Shown piece by piece: positions 23,489 through 31,860 of a stretch of 34,107 nucleotides of DNA; the stretch's first letter is position 1; each line of letters opens with the position of its first letter. Source of the stretch: Amphritea atlantica (GTDB lineage: Bacteria; Pseudomonadota; Gammaproteobacteria; Pseudomonadales; Balneatricaceae). The notes below the pieces were generated by a model, which searched no databases, was not told the origin of the DNA, and was given only the letters and a program-made list of their open reading frames with translations. The DNA lies in NCBI RefSeq assembly GCF_900111095.1, contig NZ_FOGB01000006.1:1-34107 (forward strand). The letters are read 5' to 3'. A program made the translations under genes and the position numbers.

Positions 23489-24193
23489 ATGGCTGACAGA
23501 GAAGCGATGACCCTGACGGACACCGTCAGACGTCATGAAACCCCCGAAGGTATCCGGCTCGAATTAAGGCTGGCCGGGCCGGTTGTGCGTGCCTGTGCCT
23601 GGAGCATCGATATGCTGATTCGGGCGATACTCTATGGGTTGGTTTCAGGTGTTTTTGCCTTCTTCGGGGGAGTGGGCACCTCCGTAATGCTGATCATGTT
23701 TTTCCTCATTGAATGGTTTTATCCGGTCGTCTTTGAGTTGTATAACGGCGCCTCACCCGGCAAAAAATCGATGGGACTGGTGGTGATTCAGGATAATGGT
23801 ACGCCGGTTACGTTCTCCTCTTCGCTAATTCGCAATCTGCTCAGGGCCGCAGATTTTCTGCCATTTCTGTATGCTACCGGTTTGTTATCAATGCTAATTA
23901 ACAATAACTTTCAGCGTCTTGGCGATCTGGCGGCAGGGACTCTGGTTGTTTATCGGGAAGCCGATCTGGAACGGATTAAATTAGCCAATGCAGAAAGCCT
24001 GCGACCTCCCGTTGATCTCAGTGTCGATGAGCAGCGCGAGTTGATCCGGTTTGCCGAGCGTTGTCCGCAGTTGAGTCAGGAGCGTCAGATTGAGCTGGCA
24101 ACTTCTCTCTATCCTGTCACCGGTAAACGGGGGCCAGCTGCAGTGAAAGAGATACTTGGATATGCTGCGTGGCTGACCCGGGGGAGTCGATGA
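23489..24193 (+). CDS. RDD family membrane protein
   Basis: The 234-residue protein has two or three membrane helices. The RDD hallmark is seen as ACAWSIDMLIRAILY near the N-terminus and NLLRAADFLPFLY and RLGDLAAGTLVVYR later. A soluble C-terminal tail of about 70 residues follows (SVDEQRELIRFAERCPQLSQERQIELA). RDD proteins are membrane partners of MoxR/DUF58 clusters and sometimes transporters. The first ATG is used; the ATG at 23507 has a slightly better ribosome site (AGAGAAG). The stop overlaps the next gene by four bases. Confidence 0.87.
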   Translation: MADREAMTLTDTVRRHETPEGIRLELRLAGPVVRACAWSIDMLIRAILYGLVSGVFAFFGGVGTSVMLIMFFLIEWFYPVVFELYNGASPGKKSMGLVVIQDNGTPVTFSSSLIRNLLRAADFLPFLYATGLLSMLINNNFQRLGDLAAGTLVVYREADLERIKLANAESLRPPVDLSVDEQRELIRFAERCPQLSQERQIELATSLYPVTGKRGPAAVKEILGYAAWLTRGSR

Positions 24194-25176
24194 AACAGGA
24201 ACAGTTTGAACAGCGCTATCAGCCCCTGTGGCAACGTCTGGATCAACAGTTAGATCAGTTAGAAACCTTTCGGCTGCGTCGCTCCTCCGATGAGTTGCCC
24301 GCTGATCTGCCACAGCTCTACCGTCAGTTGTGTAATCATTATGCGTTATCCCGGGCGCGGCGCTACAGCCCTCAACTGGTTGGTTTTCTTCACCGGCTGG
24401 TGTTGCGTGGCCATCAGCAACTTTATACCCGCCGGGGTGCCTGGCTGTGGCGGCTGCTGACCTTTATTGCCAGTGATTTTCCCGCTAGCCTGCGACTCAA
24501 TATTGGTTATGTCTGGGTTGCATTGGCACTGTTTCTCCTGCCAGCGTTGCTGGTGGGCGGTTACTGTATGATCGATGATACCTTCATCCATAGCCTGATG
24601 AGTGATGCTGAAATCAGCAATATGGAGGAGATGTACCGCCCGGATAATGCCCGCCCCGGACGCACGCTTGAACGTAGCGCCGACTCTGATTTTGTGATGT
24701 TCGGTTTCTATATCTATAACAATATCGGTATCGGTTTTCGTACTTTCGCGATGGGTATTCTGGCTGGGGTCGGAACAGTTTTCACCCTGTTTTATAACGG
24801 TATCGTGATCGGTGGTGTGGCCGGCTATCTGACCGGGCTGGGTTACACGGATACATTCTGGTCTTTTGTTTGTGGCCATTCGGCGCTGGAGCTGACAGCC
24901 ATTGTGATCAGCGGTGCAGCCGGCCTGATGATCGGGCGAGGGGTGATCAGCCCGGGCCGTTACAGTCGGCTGGATGCGATCAAACTGCAGGCGGGTAAAG
25001 CCGTTCCGCTGGTAATGGGGGCGGGACTGATGTTGCTGGGGGCCGCTTTTATTGAGGCGTTCTGGTCTGCCAGCAGTCTGCCAAACACGGTTAAATATGT
25101 GGCGGCTATCATCCTCTGGATCATGATGATTCTCTATTTTATGTTCGCGGGCAGGGGGGCGGATGGAGCTCGATAA
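24190..25176 (+). CDS. SpoIIM-like (stage II sporulation protein M family) membrane protein
   Basis: The 328-residue product has a soluble N-terminal helical part (MKQEQFEQRYQPLWQRLDQQLDQLETFRLRRS) and a multi-helix membrane domain with the family motif FGFYIYNNIGIGFRTFAMGILAGVGTVFTLFYNGIVIGGVAGYL...CGHSALELTAIVISGAAGL. SpoIIM/DUF95 family proteins outside spore formers are common in MoxR clusters. The start ATG overlaps the RDD stop (ATGA), which supports translational coupling. The 3' end overlaps the DUF4129 gene by 14 bases. Confidence 0.9.
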   Translation: MKQEQFEQRYQPLWQRLDQQLDQLETFRLRRSSDELPADLPQLYRQLCNHYALSRARRYSPQLVGFLHRLVLRGHQQLYTRRGAWLWRLLTFIASDFPASLRLNIGYVWVALALFLLPALLVGGYCMIDDTFIHSLMSDAEISNMEEMYRPDNARPGRTLERSADSDFVMFGFYIYNNIGIGFRTFAMGILAGVGTVFTLFYNGIVIGGVAGYLTGLGYTDTFWSFVCGHSALELTAIVISGAAGLMIGRGVISPGRYSRLDAIKLQAGKAVPLVMGAGLMLLGAAFIEAFWSASSLPNTVKYVAAIILWIMMILYFMFAGRGADGAR

Positions 25177-26677
25177 GCTAGAAATATCTCTGCGTCGACG
25201 AACTCCCTGGGAAGCGATAGATCTCGGTTTTGCGCTGGCACGGCGCTGGTTTAAGCCGCTCTGGTTGCTCTGGCTCAGTACAGCAGTGCCGCTGGGGTTG
25301 CTTCTGTTCCTCTTTCTATCAGATGAGCTCGGCTGGCTGATGTTGATTATCTGGTGGTTTAAACCGCTGTACGAGCCACCGTTGATGTTCTGGTTAAGCC
25401 GGGCTGTGTTTGGTGAGCAGTTGCCGGTGAAAACGGTGCTGCGACAATGGTGGTCAGTGGTCCGGCCGCAGTTACTACTTAATCTCACCTTGCGTCGTTT
25501 TAATCCCTCCCGGTCCTTTACGCTGCCGGTGGCCTTGCTGGAACAACTGAAGGGGAGTGCACGCCGTGATCGTTTGCGGGTGCTGGGACGAAATCAGAGT
25601 GCGGCTGCCTGGCTGACGGTGATCGGCATCCACCTGGAAACGGTGCTGGAGATGGCGTTTATCACCGTGGTTTTTATGCTGATTCCGGAAGACCTTCGCT
25701 GGACCAGTTTCGGTGATCTGTTTATGGCACCGGGGCGGGTGGGGGACTGGTTACAGTTTGCCGGAGGTCTGCTCTGTATGTCGGTTATTGCCCCCTTCTA
25801 TGTGGCAGCCGGGTTTACCCTCTATCTCAATCGACGCAGTGAGCTGGAAGCCTGGGATATCGAGATCAACTTCCGCCGGACCAGTGAACGCTTTAAATCT
25901 GGCGCTTCCCGACGTTCCGTCAGCACTGTTGCGGCGGTTATGCTGGCGGCTGTTCTGGCGCTGGCCGTTCCGCTGATCAGTACACCTGTTGATGCGGCGC
26001 AGCAGGTGAGTGCCCGGGATGCGAAGCCGCTCATCGAAAAAGTGCTGGAGGATGAAGCCTTTGGCCGTTATGAGCAGACCCACTACTGGAAATATACCGG
26101 TCAGCCGGAACCGGACAGTGATTCAGATAACTGGTTTATCGAGCTGCTGGCAAAGCTGTTTAATGGCGTCGGTGATGTTATGCAAGGTGGCGCCAGTATT
26201 GGCAAAATCCTGGTATGGATAGCCGGTATTGCCCTGGTGGTATTTCTGATCTATCAGGTTGCCAAAAATAGTCAGTGGTTCAGAAATTTTCAGAGACGCC
26301 CGGCTCGTAAAGGCCGAAGCCGGCCGGTGGAGTTATTTGGTCTGGATTTACGTCCTGACCAATTGCCAGACGATCCTGCTGGCGAAGCCCGGAAGCTGAT
26401 TGCTGAAGGCGCCTTCAGGGAGGCGTTGAGCCTGCTCTATCGGGGCGCACTGGTCTATCTGGTGACTCAGGAACATATCGAGATTCCCGACAGTGCTACC
26501 GAGGGCGAGTGTGAACAGCTGGTGATAGATCACCGCAGTGCCAGTGAAGCGGATTTTTTCAAGTCTCTGACCAGCCACTGGTTGCGTATGGCCTATGGAC
26601 ATGTGGTTCCGGCGGAAGCCCCCGTGGTTGAGCTTTGTCAGCGTTGGCAGGAGGTGTATGGCCATGTCGAACGCTAA
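25163..26677 (+). CDS. DUF4129 domain membrane protein
   Basis: The 504-residue protein has several membrane segments in the first 280 residues, a predicted exported or periplasmic stretch, a further helix (GKILVWIAGIALVVFLIYQV), and a cytosolic C-terminal DUF4129 region (EARKLIAEGAFREALSLLYRGALVYLVTQEHIEIPDSATEGEC...FFKSLTSHWLRMAYGH). DUF4129 proteins are constant members of MoxR/DUF58 loci. The gene overlaps both neighbours by 14 bases, so it is firmly within the operon. Its biochemical role is not known. Confidence 0.87.
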   Translation: MELDKLEISLRRRTPWEAIDLGFALARRWFKPLWLLWLSTAVPLGLLLFLFLSDELGWLMLIIWWFKPLYEPPLMFWLSRAVFGEQLPVKTVLRQWWSVVRPQLLLNLTLRRFNPSRSFTLPVALLEQLKGSARRDRLRVLGRNQSAAAWLTVIGIHLETVLEMAFITVVFMLIPEDLRWTSFGDLFMAPGRVGDWLQFAGGLLCMSVIAPFYVAAGFTLYLNRRSELEAWDIEINFRRTSERFKSGASRRSVSTVAAVMLAAVLALAVPLISTPVDAAQQVSARDAKPLIEKVLEDEAFGRYEQTHYWKYTGQPEPDSDSDNWFIELLAKLFNGVGDVMQGGASIGKILVWIAGIALVVFLIYQVAKNSQWFRNFQRRPARKGRSRPVELFGLDLRPDQLPDDPAGEARKLIAEGAFREALSLLYRGALVYLVTQEHIEIPDSATEGECEQLVIDHRSASEADFFKSLTSHWLRMAYGHVVPAEAPVVELCQRWQEVYGHVER

Positions 26678-27884
26678 CCGGTTTTTTCTCTGGCTGCTGG
26701 GGGGATTGCTGCTGCTCAGTGTTGTCTGGTATACCCAGTGGTTTTTTAATAATCACGAACGGGTTACCGAGGAACAACGGGTGGATATATCTCCTGAAGC
26801 GATGCGTAACCGTTTTCTCGCGGCAGAGCGTTTTTTGCAACAGCTGGGCTATCAGGCAGAAAGTTTTCGCGCCAGGGATCTGACGACTGTGTTACCGCCT
26901 CCGGGGGATGTGCTGTTGGCCCGGCGCATGCCGCCACAGATGAACGATCAGCAGATTGAAGTACTGGATAACTGGATTGAAGCGGGTGGCATACTGATTC
27001 TGACTTCGGAGCACTTTTATCAGGAGGATGAAGACAACGATCCGTTTCTGGCATTCCTGGGCGTACGAATGCTTCCGCCTGAATCATCTGACGATCAGCA
27101 GGCAGACACCTCTGATCAGAATGAAGATTCAGTTAAATCAGATACCAGTGAAGCAGATTCCTCGTCTTATCTCACGGTAAGTCTGTCCCTTGCCAGCGAA
27201 CCGGAACCGGTGACTGTCAGCTTTCTCCGCGACCGGATTCTTGTCGATGGTGATCAGTGGGCCTCTCTTCGTGCCGGTTCTGAACAGGGAGCAAACTATC
27301 TCAGATTTGAGTATGGTCAGGGACGGGTCATGGTGCTGAGTGATCTGGATCTGTTTACCAACGACCGGATTAACAAAGATGATAACGCTTTTCTGCTGAG
27401 TCATCTGGTGGCTGGCGGTCGTAAGGTCTGGTTGCAGTACAGTATTGACGCCCTGCCGCTGCCTCAACTGTTATGGCAGAAGATCCCTTTTATCGTTTGT
27501 GCACTGGTCGTATTGCTACTGCTGATGGGCTGGCGTTTGTTCCTGTTTACCGGTCCGCGTCTGAAACTGCAGAATCTGCAGCGGCGTAACCTGCTGGAGC
27601 ATATTGATGCGACGGCGCACTATGCCTGGCGTATCGATAAGGGGTATACCCTGTTTGAGAACAATCGGCGAGCATTGGAGTTGGCGTGGCGTAAACGTCA
27701 CCCGGCTCTTAATCCGATGGACGAAAGCCAGAGGGCGGAGTGGATTGGTGAGAAAACCGGTATGGCAGCGACCGCCGTTGAGCGCAGTCTCTACCATGAG
27801 ATAACCAAAGATCAGGATTTTATTAAAGCAACACTGGTGCTGCAGCAGCTGGCCAGTGGCTTAAAACAGCGGGAGCTAAGATGA
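26664..27884 (+). CDS. DUF4350 domain membrane protein
   Basis: The 406-residue product begins MSNANRFFLWLLGGLLLLSVVWYTQWF, a membrane anchor, followed by a large extracytoplasmic DUF4350 domain (AAERFLQQLGYQAESFRARDLTTVLPPPGDVLLARRMPPQMNDQQIEVLDNWIEAGGILILTSEHFY). A second helix (FIVCALVVLLLLMGWRLFLF) follows, then a cytosolic tail. An acidic low-complexity insertion with many Asp, Glu and Ser lies at about 130-165. I start at ATG 26664, nine bases after GGAGG; the ATG at 26658 is too close to that site. The stop overlaps the MoxR start (ATGA). Confidence 0.83.
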   Translation: MSNANRFFLWLLGGLLLLSVVWYTQWFFNNHERVTEEQRVDISPEAMRNRFLAAERFLQQLGYQAESFRARDLTTVLPPPGDVLLARRMPPQMNDQQIEVLDNWIEAGGILILTSEHFYQEDEDNDPFLAFLGVRMLPPESSDDQQADTSDQNEDSVKSDTSEADSSSYLTVSLSLASEPEPVTVSFLRDRILVDGDQWASLRAGSEQGANYLRFEYGQGRVMVLSDLDLFTNDRINKDDNAFLLSHLVAGGRKVWLQYSIDALPLPQLLWQKIPFIVCALVVLLLLMGWRLFLFTGPRLKLQNLQRRNLLEHIDATAHYAWRIDKGYTLFENNRRALELAWRKRHPALNPMDESQRAEWIGEKTGMAATAVERSLYHEITKDQDFIKATLVLQQLASGLKQRELR

Positions 27885-28864
27885 ACGAATCTCAGGGACA
27901 GGATCAGCTGTCAGACAAAGTGCTGCGCAAACTCGGGCAGCTGGAGCAGGAGATCGGTAAAGCGGTTATTGGTCAGCGTCAGGTCATCCGGGATACCACG
28001 ATTGCATTGCTGGCGGGTGGGCATGTGTTGGTAGAAGGGGTGCCTGGATTGGGCAAAACCCTGTTGGTTCGAAGTCTGGCGGCAGCCGTCGGCGGTGTGT
28101 TTAACCGGGTGCAGTTCACCCCGGATCTGATGCCCAGCGATATCAGCGGCCATATTATGTTTGACCGTAAAACGGACTCTTTCCGGGTGCGTAAAGGGCC
28201 GGTGTTCTGTAACTTTCTGTTGGCGGATGAGATCAACCGGGCGCCGGCGAAAACTCAGTCTGCACTGCTGGAAGTGATGCAGGAACAGCAGGTGACCATC
28301 GAAGGGCAGACGTACGAGCTGCAACTGCCGTTTCTGGCGCTGGCAACCCAGAACCCGATTGAACAGGAGGGTACATACCCCTTGCCACAGGCGCAGCTGG
28401 ACCGCTTTCTGCTGAAGGTCTATATCGATTACCCCAGTGTCGATGAAGAGTTGCAGATGGTTCAACAGATCACCTCGGGATCTGTGGCTGATAAACTGGA
28501 CGTGTCATCGATTCAGGAGGTGCTCAAGCCTGAAGAGATTCTCAGCTTGCAGCGCTATACCTCAAAACTGGAGGTCGATGAGCAGATCGTTACCTATGCG
28601 GTGAATATCGTCAGGGCAACCCGTGACTGGAGCGGAATTGACACCGGTAGTGGGCCCCGGGGGAGCATCGCACTGCTACGGGCAGGCCGGGCCAATGCGG
28701 TGTTGTCTGGTCGGCGGTTTGTCACCCCCGATGATATTAAAGCGGTAGCCCAGGCGGTGTTACGCCACCGGATTAAACTCAGTGCAGACCTTGAGATTGA
28801 AGGTTATCAGCCAGACGATGTACTGAAAGATATTCTCAGCAACGTGCAGGCTCCCCGGGTATGA
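27881..28864 (+). CDS. MoxR family AAA+ ATPase
   Basis: The 327-residue product has Walker A GVPGLGKT (53-60), Walker B LLADEINR (111-118), sensor-1 type LATQNPIEQEGTYPLPQAQLDRF, and an arginine-rich GPRGSIALLRAGRANAVLSGRRFVTPDDI. MoxR ATPases act as chaperone-like machines that activate or assemble complexes, usually together with DUF58/VWA partners. The gene overlaps the neighbours by four bases on both sides (ATGA), giving strict stoichiometric coupling with the DUF58 gene. The specific client is unknown. Confidence 0.95.
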   Translation: MNESQGQDQLSDKVLRKLGQLEQEIGKAVIGQRQVIRDTTIALLAGGHVLVEGVPGLGKTLLVRSLAAAVGGVFNRVQFTPDLMPSDISGHIMFDRKTDSFRVRKGPVFCNFLLADEINRAPAKTQSALLEVMQEQQVTIEGQTYELQLPFLALATQNPIEQEGTYPLPQAQLDRFLLKVYIDYPSVDEELQMVQQITSGSVADKLDVSSIQEVLKPEEILSLQRYTSKLEVDEQIVTYAVNIVRATRDWSGIDTGSGPRGSIALLRAGRANAVLSGRRFVTPDDIKAVAQAVLRHRIKLSADLEIEGYQPDDVLKDILSNVQAPRV

Positions 28865-30165
28865 TTCCATCCCGTCGTTCAGTATTGCTGGTAACTGTGG
28901 TTCTGTTACTGGCGTTGCTGGCCGCTGTCTGGCCCGGGCTGCAATGGTTGCGTGATCTGATAGCCGCAACCGTGGCGGGGGCGCTTCTGCTCGACCTGCT
29001 GTTGCACCGACGTGAAACGGTGGCCGAAGTCAGCCGGGAGTTACGCGGCAGTATTCCGGTGGGGGTCTGGAGTGACGTGAAGCTGCAGGTGACCAATCAC
29101 ACCGGGCGACCGCAGTGGCTGACACTGCATGATCATCACCCCAGTGAATATGCGGTTGAAGGATTGCCGCTGCAACTCAGCTTACCGCCTGAGCGCACCG
29201 CCAGAGCAACCTATCAGATAAGACCTGATCAGCGAGGAGATGGACAGTTTGATGGTGTCGATCTGGTCAGTGTCTCACCATTCGGGCTGTGGCAGCGCAA
29301 ACAGTTTGTTACGCTGGTGGACCGGATTAAAGTCTATCCAAACTTTCGTGCCGTGAGCCAGTACACCCTGCTGGCCACCGACAACCATCTGAGTCAGTTG
29401 GGTATCAAACATCAGCTACGCCGGGGTGAGGGTAATGATTTTCACCAGTTGCGGGAGTACCGGACCGGTGACTCGTTACGCCAGATTGACTGGAAAGCAA
29501 CCTCCCGTTATCACAAACTGATCTCCCGGGAATATCAGGATGAGCGCGACCAGCAGATTCTGTTCCTGCTGGATTGTGGCCGGCGTATGCGCCATCGGGA
29601 AGAGGATGGTGGTCATCTGGATCAGGCATTGAACTCGATGTTGCTGCTTGCCTATGTAGCGGCGGAGCAGGGTGATGCGGTTGGCTTCCATACCTTTGGC
29701 GGAGTTAAACGCTGGTTTCCCCCGGTTAAAGGAGGCACTGTGGTACGGCAGATGATTGCCAGCACCTATGATATTGAAGCCACACTGGAAGCTGCGGACT
29801 ATCTTGAAGCGGCCCGGGAGCTGATGCCCCTGCAGCGGCGCCGGGCACTGATAGTGCTGGTTACCAACACCCGCGATGAAGACAGTGATGATCTGGTAAC
29901 TGCCGTGCGGTTGCTCTCCCGTCGCCATCTGGTTGTGGTCGCTGATCTGCGTGAACAGATTCTCGACACTGCACAGGCAAACCGGGTATCAGATTTTGAC
30001 GCCGCGCTGCGTTTTCATGGCGTACAGGAGTATCTGGAATGCCGCACCCAGAACCACGAAAAACTTCGTCATCAGGGGGCGATGCCGATGGACCTGCTGG
30101 CCAAACAACTCCCGGTGGCGCTGGTCAATCAATATCTGACGGTTAAGGCCTCGGGACGGTTATAG
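28861..30165 (+). CDS. DUF58 domain protein
   Basis: The 434-residue product has two N-terminal membrane helices (about 8-45), a beta-rich segment and the DUF58 signature EYRTGDSLRQIDWKATSRYHKLISREYQDERDQQ at about 198-231. The C-terminal half is VWA-like with LLDCGRRM, and it lies downstream of MoxR as in most bacteria. DUF58 proteins are thought to be the VWA-type partner of MoxR. The metal-site motif appears as DCGRRM rather than the classic DxSxS. The gene ends four bases before the convergent EamA gene. Confidence 0.9.
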   Translation: MIPSRRSVLLVTVVLLLALLAAVWPGLQWLRDLIAATVAGALLLDLLLHRRETVAEVSRELRGSIPVGVWSDVKLQVTNHTGRPQWLTLHDHHPSEYAVEGLPLQLSLPPERTARATYQIRPDQRGDGQFDGVDLVSVSPFGLWQRKQFVTLVDRIKVYPNFRAVSQYTLLATDNHLSQLGIKHQLRRGEGNDFHQLREYRTGDSLRQIDWKATSRYHKLISREYQDERDQQILFLLDCGRRMRHREEDGGHLDQALNSMLLLAYVAAEQGDAVGFHTFGGVKRWFPPVKGGTVVRQMIASTYDIEATLEAADYLEAARELMPLQRRRALIVLVTNTRDEDSDDLVTAVRLLSRRHLVVVADLREQILDTAQANRVSDFDAALRFHGVQEYLECRTQNHEKLRHQGAMPMDLLAKQLPVALVNQYLTVKASGRL

Positions 30166-30169
30166 AGGA

Positions 30170-31081
30170 TTATCCGTTTGTTGCGATCAGTTGTTTCCTT
30201 CGAAACAGATTCAGCTGTGACACAATCATTCCCGCCAACATCAGCGTGCAGCCGATCAGAGCCCGGTTGCTGAACGCTTCCTCCAGTAACCACCACCCTC
30301 CGATGGCGGCAAATACCGCTTCCAGACTCATGATGATCGCCGCATGGGAGGCGGGGGCGTGGCGTTGTGCCACCACCTGCAGTGTATAAGCCACCCCCAC
30401 CGAGAGCAGACCGGCATAGGCGATTGGTTGCCATGCCAGGGTGATATTCGACAGAGTGAGGCTGTCCTGCTCAAAAACCAGTGCAACGATAAAACTCAGC
30501 AGAGCACAGACAAAGAACTGGATAATCGCCAGTCGCAGATTGTCCAGCTGGCTGGCCAGACGGCCGATGACTACCACATGGGCGGCCCAGAAGAGGGCGC
30601 TTCCCAAAACCAGCAGATCACCACTGTTGATTGTGAAACTGGCGTCTGAATCTGTTTCAATCGTGAGGAAGTAAAGCCCGACAACGGCCAGCAGACCTCC
30701 CAGCCAGGTATTCAGCCGGGTGATATGGCCCAGTAGCAACCCCAGAAGCGGCACGATAATGATGTAGAGTCCGGTGATAAATCCGGCATTGCCTGCGGTG
30801 GTCCAGAGTAAACCCGCTTGTTGCAACGATGCTCCGAGAAACAGAATCATACCGGCCGTGATACCGCCCCGCAGCATTGCCCGGGGTTCTGTTGCACCGG
30901 CTTTAGGCCTAAATATCAATAGCAGCGGCAGCAGTGAAACAGCGCCCAGCAGAAAGCGACAGCCATTAAACCCAAAGGGTCCGAGGTGATCCATTCCCAG
31001 TCTCTGGGCGACAAAGGCCAGGCCCCAGATAGCAGCGACCAGTAACAGCGTGAGGTCGGCGCGGATGTTGCGGGTTTCCAT
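30170..31081 (-). CDS. EamA/DMT superfamily transporter
   Basis: The 303-residue protein has about ten transmembrane segments in two EamA repeats: LTLLLVAAIWGLAFVAQRLGMDHLGPFGFNGCRFLLGA in the first and SGDLLVLGSALFWAAHVVVIGRLAS in the second. These drug/metabolite transporters export amino acids, nucleosides or metabolites; the substrate is not predictable here. I start at the ATG at 31081 with GAGG upstream. An ATG seven codons upstream is possible. The 3' end is convergent with the DUF58 gene, with no terminator room. Confidence 0.9.
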   Translation of the reverse strand: METRNIRADLTLLLVAAIWGLAFVAQRLGMDHLGPFGFNGCRFLLGAVSLLPLLLIFRPKAGATEPRAMLRGGITAGMILFLGASLQQAGLLWTTAGNAGFITGLYIIIVPLLGLLLGHITRLNTWLGGLLAVVGLYFLTIETDSDASFTINSGDLLVLGSALFWAAHVVVIGRLASQLDNLRLAIIQFFVCALLSFIVALVFEQDSLTLSNITLAWQPIAYAGLLSVGVAYTLQVVAQRHAPASHAAIIMSLEAVFAAIGGWWLLEEAFSNRALIGCTLMLAGMIVSQLNLFRRKQLIATNG

Positions 31082-31102
31082 CAATGGAACCTCATAAAAC
31101 AT

Positions 31103-31137
31103 AAAAAGAGCAGCTATTGTAAATTGCTGCTCTTTTT
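31103..31137 (-). terminator. Strong terminator after iorAB
   Basis: AAAAAGAGCAGC (31103-31114) and GCTGCTCTTTTT (31126-31137) form a perfect 12-bp stem with an 11-base loop, with A and T runs on both sides. On the minus strand it follows the iorB stop, so it ends the ior transcript before the EamA gene; its symmetry allows action in both directions. Confidence 0.85.
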
Positions 31138-31209
31138 ACGCAATGGCAGGGGGAGTAAATAGCTGATTATCCGGGTTAATTGTCTGGACTGATCTCAGCT
31201 GCCGGGCTG

Positions 31210-31860
31210 TCAGGCAGTAGCCAGGCTATCCACCTGATTAAACGCCTGCCGTCCCAGTGTAAAGGCGCGGCGGTTAAGCTCGGTCAGCGCTTCTCCCTTG
31301 CGCTGAAAGCGTGCTAGTAGCGCCTGTTCCAGGATTTCCGGCGAAAACGGCAGGTGGTCGGCAATGGCACCCAGCATTATGGAGTTCACCAGTCGCCGGT
31401 CGCCCAGCTCTATCGCTGCTTCTCCGGCATTGAAATGGTGTAGTTCTACTGAACCGTCTGCTAATTGGCCGAGAGGGTTGTCAGGGTAGTCATACAGACC
31501 GATTGAAACAACTGGAGGGATGAGTGGATAGTCATTGACCATCACCACTGCGCCGGATTTCATGTGCGTGTGCCAGCGCAATGCTTCGGCCGGTTCAAAG
31601 GCGATCATCATATCCGCATCACCCGGCCTGATGGCCGGTGATAACACCTGTTTTCCGAAGCGTACATGAGAGGTGACGACACCACCCCGTTGTGCCATAC
31701 CGGCCACCTCGGTTTTTTTGACATCATAACCCAGCGCCAGTGCCGCCTGGGACAGTACATCGGCGGCGGTCATTACCCCCTGTCCGCCGATCCCCACGAC
31801 CAGAATATTAGTGACTGCATCGCTGTTCAGTTCGAGTGAGGGTTTCTGCGAAGTCATCAT
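31210..31860 (-). CDS. iorB: IorB, indolepyruvate oxidoreductase beta subunit
   Basis: The 216-residue product carries ILVVGIGGQGVMTAADVLSQAALALGYDVKKTEVAGMAQRGGVVTSHVRFG, the signature of the gamma/beta-type domain of 2-oxoacid:ferredoxin oxidoreductases, matching IorB. With IorA it oxidises indolepyruvate and other aryl pyruvates to aryl-acetyl-CoA, with ferredoxin as acceptor. Its ATG at 31860 overlaps the iorA stop (ATGA); the following ATG has better spacing from GGAGG and may be used instead. It ends before a strong terminator. Confidence 0.92.
   Translation of the reverse strand: MMTSQKPSLELNSDAVTNILVVGIGGQGVMTAADVLSQAALALGYDVKKTEVAGMAQRGGVVTSHVRFGKQVLSPAIRPGDADMMIAFEPAEALRWHTHMKSGAVVMVNDYPLIPPVVSIGLYDYPDNPLGQLADGSVELHHFNAGEAAIELGDRRLVNSIMLGAIADHLPFSPEILEQALLARFQRKGEALTELNRRAFTLGRQAFNQVDSLATA

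Noticed and set aside
24346-25488. A 380-codon frame on the minus strand across the SpoIIM-like and DUF4129 genes.
   Set aside because: It is antisense to two well-supported membrane protein genes, with low-complexity composition and no family resemblance.
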